From positions 1 through 23,532 of the forward strand of contig JAEYNZ010000082.1 of NCBI GenBank assembly GCA_023412195.1: 23,532 nucleotides of DNA, written 5' to 3'. The translations under genes were made by a program, and so were the position numbers. The notes beneath the pieces are model-generated. The model did no database searches. It worked only from the letters and a program-made list of their open reading frames with translations, and was not told the origin of the DNA. The DNA comes from Bacteroidota bacterium. Lineage in GTDB: Bacteria > Bacteroidota > Bacteroidia > Bacteroidales > Prolixibacteraceae. Below, in pieces: positions 7,487-15,278 of the stretch (positions are counted from its first letter, which is position 1; each line of letters starts with the position of its first letter).

Positions 7487-8566
7487 TTATAAATACCGGT
7501 GATCACCTGCAGCTTTCAACTGATCCACTATTTTTTTAACATCTTCAGCCTTATCCCTTTTACAAACAAGTGTTGCATTCCCTTCCTTCACAACCACAAC
7601 ATCTTCAAGCCCGATAAGCGCCACAAGGCTATTATCCGAATAAACAAAAGAATTCCTTGAATCCAAAAACAGCGTGTTTCCTGAACCTGCATTTCCCTGT
7701 TCATCCTTTTCGCTAAACAGGTATACCGATTCCCAGCTTCCCAGGTCATTCCATCTGAAGTTGCCTTCCACAAGGTATATGTTATCGGCATGTTCCATAA
7801 TACCATAGTCAATTGATATGCTCTCTACCTCCCTGTAAATTTTATCCAGGGTATCCCCGAAAGAAGATTTCCCTATATGTTCCCCAATGTTTGAGAGGTC
7901 AGTGTATAAAGCAGGTGCATATTTTTTTACCGCATCCAGAAAAACAGAAACCTTGAAAACAAAAAGTCCGCTGTTCCAGTAAAAATTTCCTTGTTCCAGA
8001 TAGGCAGCAGCCTGCTCATATCCTGGCTTTTCCACAAAGCGCTTTACTTTAAACTGCCTGATGTTGTTTTTATCCTGCAGCTGGTTTTCCACCTGAACAT
8101 ATCCATAGCCAGTGGCAGGGTAACCTGGTGTGATTCCTATAGTGACGAGTCCATCCTTCTCCCTGGCAATGTTTGCAGCAGCAAGTACTGTATCACGGAA
8201 CAGTTCATCATCCTGAATCAGGTGATCGGATGGAGAAACCACCATCACTCCTTCAGGATCATCCTTGGCCACAAAAAGGGCAGCAAGGCCAATACATGGA
8301 AGGGTGTTTTTCCCTACAGGCTCATATATCAAATTCTTACGCGGAACGGTTGGCGTTTGCTCTTCCAGCACTACAGACTGACTTTTACCTGAAACAATAT
8401 AGATGTTTTCAGCGCTCATAAATTTTTCAAACCGCCCAATTGTGGATTCCAATAATGACTCTTCTCCAAACAGTGAAAGATATTGTTTAGGTTTTACAGA
8501 GCGGCTGCGGGGCCAAAACCTTGTCCCTGAACCTCCCGCCATAATAAGACAGTAAATATTTTCCAT
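7487..8566 (-). CDS. manC: mannose-1-phosphate guanylyltransferase
   Basis: 359 residues, single-domain form without the fused phosphomannose isomerase. It makes GDP-mannose from GTP and mannose-1-phosphate, the precursor for mannose- and fucose-containing surface polymers. The nucleotide-binding motif is complete: LIMAGGSGTRFWPRSR (7-22) with PKQYL (26-30). Also present are VVSPSDHLI (109-117), GYGYVQ (153-158), RFVEKPG (176-182), the active-site region FYWNSGLFVF, SIDYGIME and FRWNDLGSW. First gene after a 240-bp gap, thus likely first in the unit manC-rhaM-DUF4832-WbsX. A biosynthetic enzyme is an odd companion for three catabolic-looking genes. Confidence 0.93.
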   Translation of the reverse strand: MENIYCLIMAGGSGTRFWPRSRSVKPKQYLSLFGEESLLESTIGRFEKFMSAENIYIVSGKSQSVVLEEQTPTVPRKNLIYEPVGKNTLPCIGLAALFVAKDDPEGVMVVSPSDHLIQDDELFRDTVLAAANIAREKDGLVTIGITPGYPATGYGYVQVENQLQDKNNIRQFKVKRFVEKPGYEQAAAYLEQGNFYWNSGLFVFKVSVFLDAVKKYAPALYTDLSNIGEHIGKSSFGDTLDKIYREVESISIDYGIMEHADNIYLVEGNFRWNDLGSWESVYLFSEKDEQGNAGSGNTLFLDSRNSFVYSDNSLVALIGLEDVVVVKEGNATLVCKRDKAEDVKKIVDQLKAAGDHRYL

Positions 8567-8806
8567 GATTTTTTTTAATTTCTTAATCAGCTAATTCTTT
8601 CAGCTACTTCTTAAACACAAAACAAAACAAAAAGATAAAAAAAAGACTTGTTTTTTATTCCAGTTTAGCTTCCAAACTTTAGAAGAACCAACAAATTCCT
8701 ATGATGTTAAAAAAAAGAATACAGAGCATTCACTCAAATTAAAATCATTGCGCATGCCTAAATATTCCCTGCAGGAATTTAAATGACAACTTTACAATAT
8801 TTAGCG
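8567..8806. other. intergenic gap, likely promoter region of manC unit
   Basis: 240 AT-rich bases between the URO-D gene and manC, both read leftward. A small imperfect hairpin lies at 8758-8781 (TTCC/GGAA plus TAAA/TTTA arms around CTGCA, with a 2-nt bulge), about 25 bp past the URO-D stop. It is not followed by a U-run on the minus strand, so I do not call it a terminator. Runs of T on the minus strand near 8615-8645 could be part of a promoter for manC, but no element matches the Bacteroidota consensus well. Confidence 0.3.
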
Positions 8807-10072
8807 TTAACTGCCTGCTTTATTAAACTCCCTTACAGCATCAACCATTGCAACTATATTCTCCACAGGCACATTTGCCTGAATATTATGCACTGTATTA
8901 AAAACAAAGCCTCCGCCTTTTGCAAAGATTTCGCATAGCCGCAACACCTCTGTCCTTACCTGTGCGGGGGTTCCATAAGGAAGTGTTTGCTGGGTATCGA
9001 TTCCGCCTCCCCAAAAAACGATGTCATTCCCATAAGTCATTTTCAGGTGCCCGGGATCCATGCCTTTGGCACTTACCTGCACCGGGTTCAGAATATCGAA
9101 GCCTGCCTCAATAAATTTAGGGATAAAAGGCTCCACTGCCCCGCAGGAATGCTTAAACGTTTTCCAGTTTGTATTAGCATGTACCCAGCCGTTGATTTTT
9201 TTATAGAATGGCATCCAGATTTCATCGAATTGATCAGGTGAACAAAAAGTCGATTCCTGCGTGCCGAAATCGGTACCGCAAATATATACTGCATCAATAT
9301 TATCTCCTATGACACGGTGAAGGCGGGTAAAATTATCCAGGGCAATTTCTGTCTGGCGTTCAAAAATTTCAATAATGTACTCAGGCCGGATTAAAATACT
9401 CATGTACCAGTCTGCAATGTCCCGTATTCCTTTAGGTTTTTTAAGTTTAATACCGGGAACATGCGCAATATCGCCTAGTGCAGTACCGCCAAGACCTGCA
9501 ATAACAGCCTTTCCGGTATCACGTGCTCTTTTTGCCGTTATCTTCCAGTATTCCAGATCTGTTTCTGTTACAGAGCCGTAATCTTCAAGATTGTCATTTA
9601 CATCAAGGTTTTCTTCATCATAAGGCTGTTGCCGGATAATGGCATCGAAAAAATACCCGTTGCGGGGCATCCTTCCTGAAGGCTGTACTGAAGTATCACC
9701 CTGGGGGTACATCAATGTATCGCCATCTGCATCCGTGGTAGTGCGGAATTCTTCAGGTACCATAACGATCTGTCCCCATGGAGTGTGGTATTCTTTTAAT
9801 GGCTCATGGTTATAAAAACCGAAAGAGTTTTTGCGCCCTTTGGCACCTGTCACATCTGTTCCAAGAACAGCTGCAAGTTCATCATCAACCTCCCCCAGCA
9901 TCTGGAAAGGGTCAGTTACCCGAACAGGTTTTTTTGCCAATCCATAGTGCCGGCGCAGGTTCTCAACTGCCAGTACATGAATGCCTGTTACTGAAGTTGA
10001 GCCAAAATCTACAACCATCCGATCTGGCTCTTTATGATTGATGGTCAGTTCAAAGCGTTCTTTAGAAGTCAT
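8807..10072 (-). CDS. URO-D family protein (methyltransferase-like, not HemE)
   Basis: 421 residues. It belongs to the uroporphyrinogen decarboxylase superfamily, which includes HemE and the cobalamin-linked methyltransferases (MtaA, MtbA, CmuA types). The start MTSKERFELTINHKEPDRM is the usual first helix. KHSCGAVEPFIPKFIEAGFD includes H308 and C310, the metal-binding H-x-C of the methyltransferase branch, followed by ILNPVQVSAKGMDP. Near the C-terminus GGGFVFNTVHNIQANVPVEN gives H395 where other members have a Cys. It is about 70 residues longer than HemE, and its neighbours do not make heme. Probably the third gene after DUF1080 and the oxidoreductase (43-bp gap). The reaction is unknown; a methyl-group transfer from a methylated sugar or cofactor is only a guess. 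Confidence 0.82.
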   Translation of the reverse strand: MTSKERFELTINHKEPDRMVVDFGSTSVTGIHVLAVENLRRHYGLAKKPVRVTDPFQMLGEVDDELAAVLGTDVTGAKGRKNSFGFYNHEPLKEYHTPWGQIVMVPEEFRTTTDADGDTLMYPQGDTSVQPSGRMPRNGYFFDAIIRQQPYDEENLDVNDNLEDYGSVTETDLEYWKITAKRARDTGKAVIAGLGGTALGDIAHVPGIKLKKPKGIRDIADWYMSILIRPEYIIEIFERQTEIALDNFTRLHRVIGDNIDAVYICGTDFGTQESTFCSPDQFDEIWMPFYKKINGWVHANTNWKTFKHSCGAVEPFIPKFIEAGFDILNPVQVSAKGMDPGHLKMTYGNDIVFWGGGIDTQQTLPYGTPAQVRTEVLRLCEIFAKGGGFVFNTVHNIQANVPVENIVAMVDAVREFNKAGS

Positions 10073-10115
10073 TTATGATGTAAATTATACCGGGTATCCG
10101 GCATCAACAGTTTGC

Positions 10116-11600
10116 TTAAGCTGGCATAGCAGGCAGATCCCAACCTTTACGGTAGGAGTGCCTGACATATTCTGAGGCGGCTTTCTCAGCATTAAATGTA
10201 GCGAACTTGGTTTCAAAATGGGGATGTCCTTCTATAACCTGGAAGTCATCGGATGTAACGATTCTCAACTCTTCTGAAGGTGAAATATTAGTGAACCTCA
10301 TGTTCTGTGCATCCCACTTCAGTGTTTTATTCAAATTTTGGAGTCTTACAGCCAGTACGCCAAGCAGAACCATTTCGTTAAACGGGCCGGAATATCCGAA
10401 GTGAGAAGTACCTTCCACCCTGTTTTCAGGCGATTCCTTGCATGCACGTATCCAGTCCTGTTCATGCGGGCCATCCACATAACCCACAGCGCCAGGTATC
10501 CTTCTCAGGTGCGGGGTTACCTGTGGCTTCCTTCCAGATACCAGGAATGCATTAAAGCCACCGCATCCGGTTATTAAAGTATCTTTAGAACCAACAAATA
10601 TACACCCTCCCAGTCCATCGGCCATCAGGTTGATTTCTTCAGGAAGAAGATCAGTCAGGTTGGGAAGCAGTCCACCATCATACCAATAAACTTTTACAGA
10701 AGGCATGTTCACTTTTTGCATATCCTGCCGTGCAGGAAAAGAAAATTCAACAGTTTCAGCCTGCGGGGCCGATTCAGTGTTCATTAATGTGGAACTGCCT
10801 CTTACTTTATCGGGGAAACCTAACTTCAGAGCCTGATATACAGGATCAAGCACATGGCAGGCCATGTCGCCAAAAGCACCCGTTCCAAAGTCCCACCAAC
10901 CCCTCCAGTTCCATGGGGTGTATATTTCATGGTAAGGCCTTTCGGGAGCCGGACCAATAAATAAATCCCAGCTCATTGTATCAGGAGGCGTCATTTTTTC
11001 CACCGGCCTTTCAAGCCCCTGCGGCCAGATTGGCCTGTCGGTCCATGCATGTACTTCTCGTACCTCTCCGATCTCCCCATTCCATATCCATTCGCATACT
11101 TCCCGCACCCCATGTCCGGAATTTCCCTGGTTGCCCATCTGGGTTGCCACTTTGTGCTTTGCTGCCAGCTTTGTGAGCAGCCTTGATTCATAAACGGAAT
11201 GGGTAAGCGGCTTTTGGCAATAAACATGTTTGCCCATAGTCAGGGCATGAGCAGAAATGGCAGCATGTGTATGGTCGGCGGTTGCTACCATGACTGCATC
11301 GATGTCCTTACCCATTTCATCATACATAATACGCCAGTCGCGGTAACGCTTTGCCTTAGGAAATTCATTAAAACACTTCTGTGCATATTTCCAGTCGACA
11401 TCGCATAATGCAACAATATTTTCACTATTCATGGCCATGAGGTTGGGATGTCCTTTTCCACCGATACCAACTCCGGCTATATTCAATTTATCACTGGGTG
11501 CACGGTGCCCCAGTCCACTCACAACGTGTGCAGGCACAACGGTAAGGCCTACCGCCGCCGCTGTGGTTTTCTGTATGAAACTTCGTCTTGAATGATTCAT
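10116..11600 (-). CDS. Tat-signal Gfo/Idh/MocA oxidoreductase
   Basis: 494 residues. NHSRRSFIQKTTAAAVGLTV (2-21) is a twin-arginine signal, so the enzyme probably works in the periplasm with bound NAD(P). The Rossmann start is LNIAGVGIGGKGHPN (39-53) with the glycine pattern at 43-50, and ALCDVDW (64-70) follows. VMVATADHTHA (103-113) and HVYCQKPLTHS (125-135) contain the conserved catalytic-type lysine K130 (usually E-K-P). The C-terminal half has the long insert of Bacteroidota members (PWNWRGWWDFGTGAFGDMACH). Related enzymes oxidise sugars at C3. Lies 19 bp after a DUF1080 gene; that pairing is typical of the 3-keto-glycoside route. The exact substrate is not visible. Confidence 0.9.
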   Translation of the reverse strand: MNHSRRSFIQKTTAAAVGLTVVPAHVVSGLGHRAPSDKLNIAGVGIGGKGHPNLMAMNSENIVALCDVDWKYAQKCFNEFPKAKRYRDWRIMYDEMGKDIDAVMVATADHTHAAISAHALTMGKHVYCQKPLTHSVYESRLLTKLAAKHKVATQMGNQGNSGHGVREVCEWIWNGEIGEVREVHAWTDRPIWPQGLERPVEKMTPPDTMSWDLFIGPAPERPYHEIYTPWNWRGWWDFGTGAFGDMACHVLDPVYQALKLGFPDKVRGSSTLMNTESAPQAETVEFSFPARQDMQKVNMPSVKVYWYDGGLLPNLTDLLPEEINLMADGLGGCIFVGSKDTLITGCGGFNAFLVSGRKPQVTPHLRRIPGAVGYVDGPHEQDWIRACKESPENRVEGTSHFGYSGPFNEMVLLGVLAVRLQNLNKTLKWDAQNMRFTNISPSEELRIVTSDDFQVIEGHPHFETKFATFNAEKAASEYVRHSYRKGWDLPAMPA

Positions 11601-11619
11601 GTCCTATATAAGTTACTTT

Positions 11620-12375
11620 TTACAATTCTTTGATTTTTACATTGCGAAACCACACTTTGGTTCCGTGATTTTGAAGGGAGATATGCCCTTTATCAAATTT
11701 TCCGTAATCAGGAAAATCATTCCACTTTCCACTGTCGCGCAATTTCTTCCAGTCTTCAGAATATTTCTCAAATTCCACCAATACCTCTCCGTTCAGGATA
11801 TGGGTAACTTTATTGCCATTGACCACCAGCAATGCATGATTCCATGCACCTACAGGTTTATAAGGCCTGGCTTTGGGAGGGTGCATGGCATAATTAGCAC
11901 CGCTGATCTGCCAGTCCTCCAATTCCCCCTGCCAGCCTTCCTCATCTATGATTTGATATTCAGGACCAGTTTCATAGGGAAATTTATAGATTGAATCTTC
12001 TTTCACATGATAAATAATACCGCTGTTGGCACCGTCTGTCAACCGATATTCAAGGCTCAGTGCAAAGTTGTCATATACTTCATCGGTAATCACATCCTGG
12101 CTTTCACTTCCGCCTGTGGTGGTCATGGTCATTGCCTGATTTTCTATGATCCAGAAATCGGGAACATCATTCATATTATAGCCATGCCAGCCGCTAAAGT
12201 CATTACCGTTAAACAATAACTTCCAGCCATTACTGGATTCCTGCTCCGATAATGTATTTACAGGAGCAGTGGTATCCACTTCAGAATACAGTTCCTGCGG
12301 ATTGACGTTTTTAGATGTACTGCATGAAAATGTAAATAAAGCAGATAACCATAAAACAATAGCCAGATTTTTCAT
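11620..12375 (-). CDS. DUF1080 (3-keto-disaccharide hydrolase family) lipoprotein
   Basis: 251 residues. MKNLAIVLWLSALFTFSC is a lipoprotein signal with C18 acylated. The mature domain is a concanavalin-like jelly roll of the DUF1080 family: GWKLLFNGNDFSGWHGYN (50-67), FALSLEYRLTDGANSGIIYH, GPEYQIIDEEGW, HPPKARPYKPVGAWNHALLV, HILNGEVLVEF and, at the end, ISLQNHGTKVWFRNVKIKEL. Members of this family cleave glycosides after oxidation at C3 by Gfo/Idh/MocA partners; the adjacent oxidoreductase fits. As the most upstream minus-strand gene of this block it probably carries the promoter in the 335-bp divergent region. Confidence 0.9.
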   Translation of the reverse strand: MKNLAIVLWLSALFTFSCSTSKNVNPQELYSEVDTTAPVNTLSEQESSNGWKLLFNGNDFSGWHGYNMNDVPDFWIIENQAMTMTTTGGSESQDVITDEVYDNFALSLEYRLTDGANSGIIYHVKEDSIYKFPYETGPEYQIIDEEGWQGELEDWQISGANYAMHPPKARPYKPVGAWNHALLVVNGNKVTHILNGEVLVEFEKYSEDWKKLRDSGKWNDFPDYGKFDKGHISLQNHGTKVWFRNVKIKEL

Positions 12376-12451
12376 AATGCATTAAACAATTAAATTATTA
12401 AATCCACCACCCTAAAAGTAAACTATTTTGGGGAATTATTTTGAACTGTGA

Positions 12452-12553
12452 CATGAAGATAATGAGTGGGCTGAAGTATGTGACATTTTCACTTCAGATG
12501 AAATTCTTATAGCTCCAAATTTCAAACAATCATTAGATGACTTCCTTAAATAA
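12452..12553 (+). pseudogene. possible relic of an antitoxin-like C-terminus
   Basis: 33 codons following a stop codon read HEDNEWAEVCDIFTSDEILI followed by APNFKQSLDDFLK and TAA. The end (IAPNFKQSLDDFLK) resembles the C-terminal tail of small DUF2281/VapB-like antitoxins, which end in patterns such as MADDFDEPLDDFKEYM. There is no start and no partner toxin nearby, so if real it is a fragment. The resemblance is from memory and short. Confidence 0.22.
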
Positions 12554-12588
12554 ATGCAGCATTTCTTTCAGGTTAGGTTTCTTCTGTT

Positions 12589-12596
12589 TATTTTTG
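12589..12596 (+). promoter_or_regulatory. candidate Bacteroidota -7 element
   Basis: TATTTTTG matches the TAnnTTTG -7 consensus of Bacteroidota sigma factor promoters and lies about 115 bp before the DUF1593 start. The expected TTG-type element about 20 bp upstream is not clear, and the surrounding T-rich sequence makes a chance match likely. Confidence 0.2.
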
Positions 12597-12710
12597 TTTG
12601 ATACCCGGAATCTGAGATTATGAAGAAAGATAATCCTGTAAAGAAAACCCCCATGGCTTTATTAATTAATATCTTATTCCGAAATCATCATTTACTAAAC
12701 CTATAGTTTT

Positions 12711-14129
12711 ATGAGAAGATTTTTTTCCTGCCTGCTGGTGACCTCCTTCCTCACTACGATGTTCTTACCACTCTGGCTCCATGCAGATGAAGGGCTACAG
12801 AAAAAAAGGATCCTTATTCTTACCGACATTGAAAATGAACCAGATGACGCACAGTCGCTGGTGCGCTTCCTTTTATATGCCAATCATTTCGATGTTGAGG
12901 GCATTGTTGCCACAACCTCATGCTGGCAGCGTAACAAAACTGCTGAATGGCGTATTCATGAAATTGTGGATGCCTATGGAAAGGTGAGGGATAATCTGGA
13001 GAAGCATGAAAAGGGATACCCCACCCTTGTCTACCTCAAAGAAAGGGTAAAAAAAGGTTATCCTGATTTTGGAATGGCCGCAGTGGGAGAAGGCAAGGAT
13101 TCTGAAGGCTCAGACTGGATAATCAAAATGGTTGACAAGGATGACCCGAGGCCGGTCTGGGTGCCTGTCTGGGGGGGAGCCAACTGTCTGGCGCAGGCGC
13201 TCTGGAAGGTAAAAAGTACCCGTTCAGAGGCTGAATTAAAAAAGTTTGTAGATAAAATCAGGGTCTACACCATTTCAGACCAGGACAATGCAGGACCATG
13301 GATGAGGAACACTTTCCCGGAACTTTTCTATATCGTAAGCCCCGGTTACCATGAAAACGGTGCCGACAGCTATTTTTATTCAACATGGATTGGCATATCA
13401 GGAGAAAGGCACTATCACTTTGCAAGCGGTGCCGATACCTATATCACCGACAATGAATGGGTAGATGAACACATTCAGAATGGACATGGTCCCCTTGGTG
13501 ACCAATACCCCGACATTGCCTACATCATGGAAGGCGACACACCTTCATTTCTTTATCTGATCAATAACGGGCTGGGCTCATCTGAACATCCCAACTGGGG
13601 ATCATGGGGAGGACGGTACGAATTGTACAAGCCAGTCAACCGAATTTTTTTTCATGAACCGGAGGAAAGGGAAATATGGACCGATACCGAAGATTGGGTG
13701 GAAGCGGATGGTAAAATATGGATCGACCGAAGGGCAACCATCTGGCGCTGGAGAGAGCATTTCCAGAATGATTTTGCTGCCCGCATGGACTGGTGCCGGA
13801 AAGACTATAATAATGCCAATCACCCACCTATAGCAAAACTGGCACATAATAATACCATCAAAGTCAAAGCAGGAGAAACTGTTGAACTGGATGCTTCTGC
13901 TTCAAACGATCCTGATGGCAATAAACTAAGCTACCAGTGGCTCCACTATCGTGAAGCTGGTACATGGCCTGCATGGATTAAACCTGCAGAACCAGATCAG
14001 GCTAAAACCTCAGTTAAAATGCCTTCTGTTCAACAACAGGAAACCCTCCATTTTGTAGTTGCAGTCACCGATAACGGAGTGCCAGCACTGACAAGATACC
14101 AGCGGGTAATTATATCTGTCGTACCATAA
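12711..14129 (+). CDS. DUF1593 nucleoside-hydrolase-like secreted protein (Sde0182 type)
   Basis: 472 residues. The first about 25 residues (MRRFFSCLLVTSFLTTMFLP...LHA) form a signal peptide. The main domain has the nucleoside-hydrolase fold signature RILILTDIENEPDDAQSLVR (33-52): D39, E41, D45 and D46 align with the D-x-D-x-x-x-D-D calcium site of inosine-uridine hydrolases, with the second Asp changed to Glu. Further family blocks are VEGIVATTSCWQRN, VPVWGGANCLAQAL, ISDQDNAGPWM and EHPNWGSWGGRYEL. From residue 370 (NHPPIAKLAHNN) comes an immunoglobulin-like C-terminal domain as in the Saccharophagus protein Sde0182, for which cellulose binding was reported. True substrate uncertain: polysaccharide side chain or an N-/O-riboside. 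First gene of a plus-strand pair with the permease 110 bp downstream. Confidence 0.88.
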   Translation: MRRFFSCLLVTSFLTTMFLPLWLHADEGLQKKRILILTDIENEPDDAQSLVRFLLYANHFDVEGIVATTSCWQRNKTAEWRIHEIVDAYGKVRDNLEKHEKGYPTLVYLKERVKKGYPDFGMAAVGEGKDSEGSDWIIKMVDKDDPRPVWVPVWGGANCLAQALWKVKSTRSEAELKKFVDKIRVYTISDQDNAGPWMRNTFPELFYIVSPGYHENGADSYFYSTWIGISGERHYHFASGADTYITDNEWVDEHIQNGHGPLGDQYPDIAYIMEGDTPSFLYLINNGLGSSEHPNWGSWGGRYELYKPVNRIFFHEPEEREIWTDTEDWVEADGKIWIDRRATIWRWREHFQNDFAARMDWCRKDYNNANHPPIAKLAHNNTIKVKAGETVELDASASNDPDGNKLSYQWLHYREAGTWPAWIKPAEPDQAKTSVKMPSVQQQETLHFVVAVTDNGVPALTRYQRVIISVVP

Positions 14130-14239
14130 ATCCTGATGAATCTGAAATTGCTTCTCTACGGAATCATATAACAACTATTGGATACAGTATATGAATTAAG
14201 CAGATTAATCGACTTTATAAACTAATCAAATAACTTTCT

Positions 14240-15256
14240 ATGGTACTTGTAAATCATTATGCTTTGGCTGTATTCTTCTTTGTGATCTCCATGATTTGCT
14301 GGGGATCGTGGGCAAATACCCAGAAGCTTGCTGAAAAAACTTGGCGCTTTGAACTGTTTTACTGGGACCTTTCAGTAGGTTTATTGCTTACGGCTCTGCT
14401 GGCCGCCTTGACTCTGGGTTCATTTGGTAATGATGGCCGTCCGTTCATTGAAGATGTGGCACAGGCCAGCAGTTCCAGTATTATAAATGCCATGCTGGGT
14501 GGAGTGGTATGGAACCTGGGCAATATTCTGCTGGTGGCAGCCATTGCCGTGGCAGGAATGTCGGTAGGATTCCCTATTGGGGGAGGTATCGCCTGGATTT
14601 TGGGCATCATCGTCAACTTTATCCTGATTGTTATGGACAAAGGGGAACCTGAAGGCAATGTTGTCCTGTTGTTTGGAGGTGTAGCAGTCATTATTGCTGC
14701 AATTTATCTGAGTATGTTGTCCTTCAGACGCCTGGCAAGGGAGCAGAAAAAGCCATCGGCAAAGGGTATCCTCCTCTCAGTGGGCGCAGGACTGCTGATC
14801 GCATTCTTCTACGGACTGGTTGTAAAATCGCTTGACAATTCTTTTGTGACCGGAGGAACAGGAAACCTTACCCCTTACACAGGAGTATTCTTCTTTTCAG
14901 CAGGAGTATTTATAAGCACATTTATTTTTAATCCCATCTTCATGCGTTTTCCTGTACAGGGTGAGCCGGTTAAAATGAAGGAGTATTTCACAGGTGATAT
15001 GAAAACCCACCTCACCGGTGTACTGGGAGGTTTTATATGGATGTTCGGTATGGTGGTAAGCTTCATGGCCGCCGGGGCATCAAATCCTGCCATCAGTTAT
15101 GCGCTCAGTAATGCAGCACCTGTGGTAGCCATCCTTTGGGGGGTATTTATCTGGAAAGAATTTAAAGATGCACCAAAGGGTACCAATACCCTTCTGGCAA
15201 TTATGTTTTTGCTGTTCCTCGTGGGACTGGTTTTGATTACAATGTCCAACACTTAA
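14240..15256 (+). CDS. ureide permease-family transporter (DMT superfamily)
   Basis: 338 residues with about ten hydrophobic segments, an inner-membrane carrier. The sequence follows the plant ureide permease (UPS) family closely in order: ISMICWGSWANTQKL (17-31), LLAALTLGSFGNDGRPF, AMLGGVVWNLGNILL, the middle charged loop FRRLAREQKKPSAKG, GLLIAFFYG, LTPYTGVFFFSAGVFISTFI, GVLGGFIWMFGMVVSFMAAG and NAAPVVAILWGVFIWKEF. Plant members carry allantoin, uracil and other oxo-purine derivatives; bacterial members are often labelled as sugar or multidrug DMT transporters. It follows a nucleoside-hydrolase-fold gene, suggesting uptake of the released product. It converges with the minus-strand DUF5060 gene with only 22 bp between the stops. 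Confidence 0.8.
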   Translation: MVLVNHYALAVFFFVISMICWGSWANTQKLAEKTWRFELFYWDLSVGLLLTALLAALTLGSFGNDGRPFIEDVAQASSSSIINAMLGGVVWNLGNILLVAAIAVAGMSVGFPIGGGIAWILGIIVNFILIVMDKGEPEGNVVLLFGGVAVIIAAIYLSMLSFRRLAREQKKPSAKGILLSVGAGLLIAFFYGLVVKSLDNSFVTGGTGNLTPYTGVFFFSAGVFISTFIFNPIFMRFPVQGEPVKMKEYFTGDMKTHLTGVLGGFIWMFGMVVSFMAAGASNPAISYALSNAAPVVAILWGVFIWKEFKDAPKGTNTLLAIMFLLFLVGLVLITMSNT

Positions 15257-15278
15257 GGACTCATTATGTTTTAGTGAT

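Larger units (their letters stand above)
12376..12710. other. divergent promoter region between DUF1080 and DUF1593 genes
   Basis: 335 bp between two genes read in opposite directions, so it must hold both start regions. It is AT-rich with no RNA gene that I can see. It contains a short antitoxin-like coding remnant (12452-12553) and one candidate -7 element (12589-12596) for the plus-strand gene, both listed separately. No clear inverted repeat that would mark an operator. Confidence 0.5.

Noticed and set aside
8807..10072. Calling the URO-D protein HemE
   Set aside because: Too long, has the H-x-C metal motif of the methyltransferase branch, and lies among glycan genes rather than heme genes.
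15257..15278. Bidirectional terminator between the convergent permease and DUF5060 genes
   Set aside because: The 22-bp gap shows no stable stem and T-run; any terminator must lie inside the coding ends.
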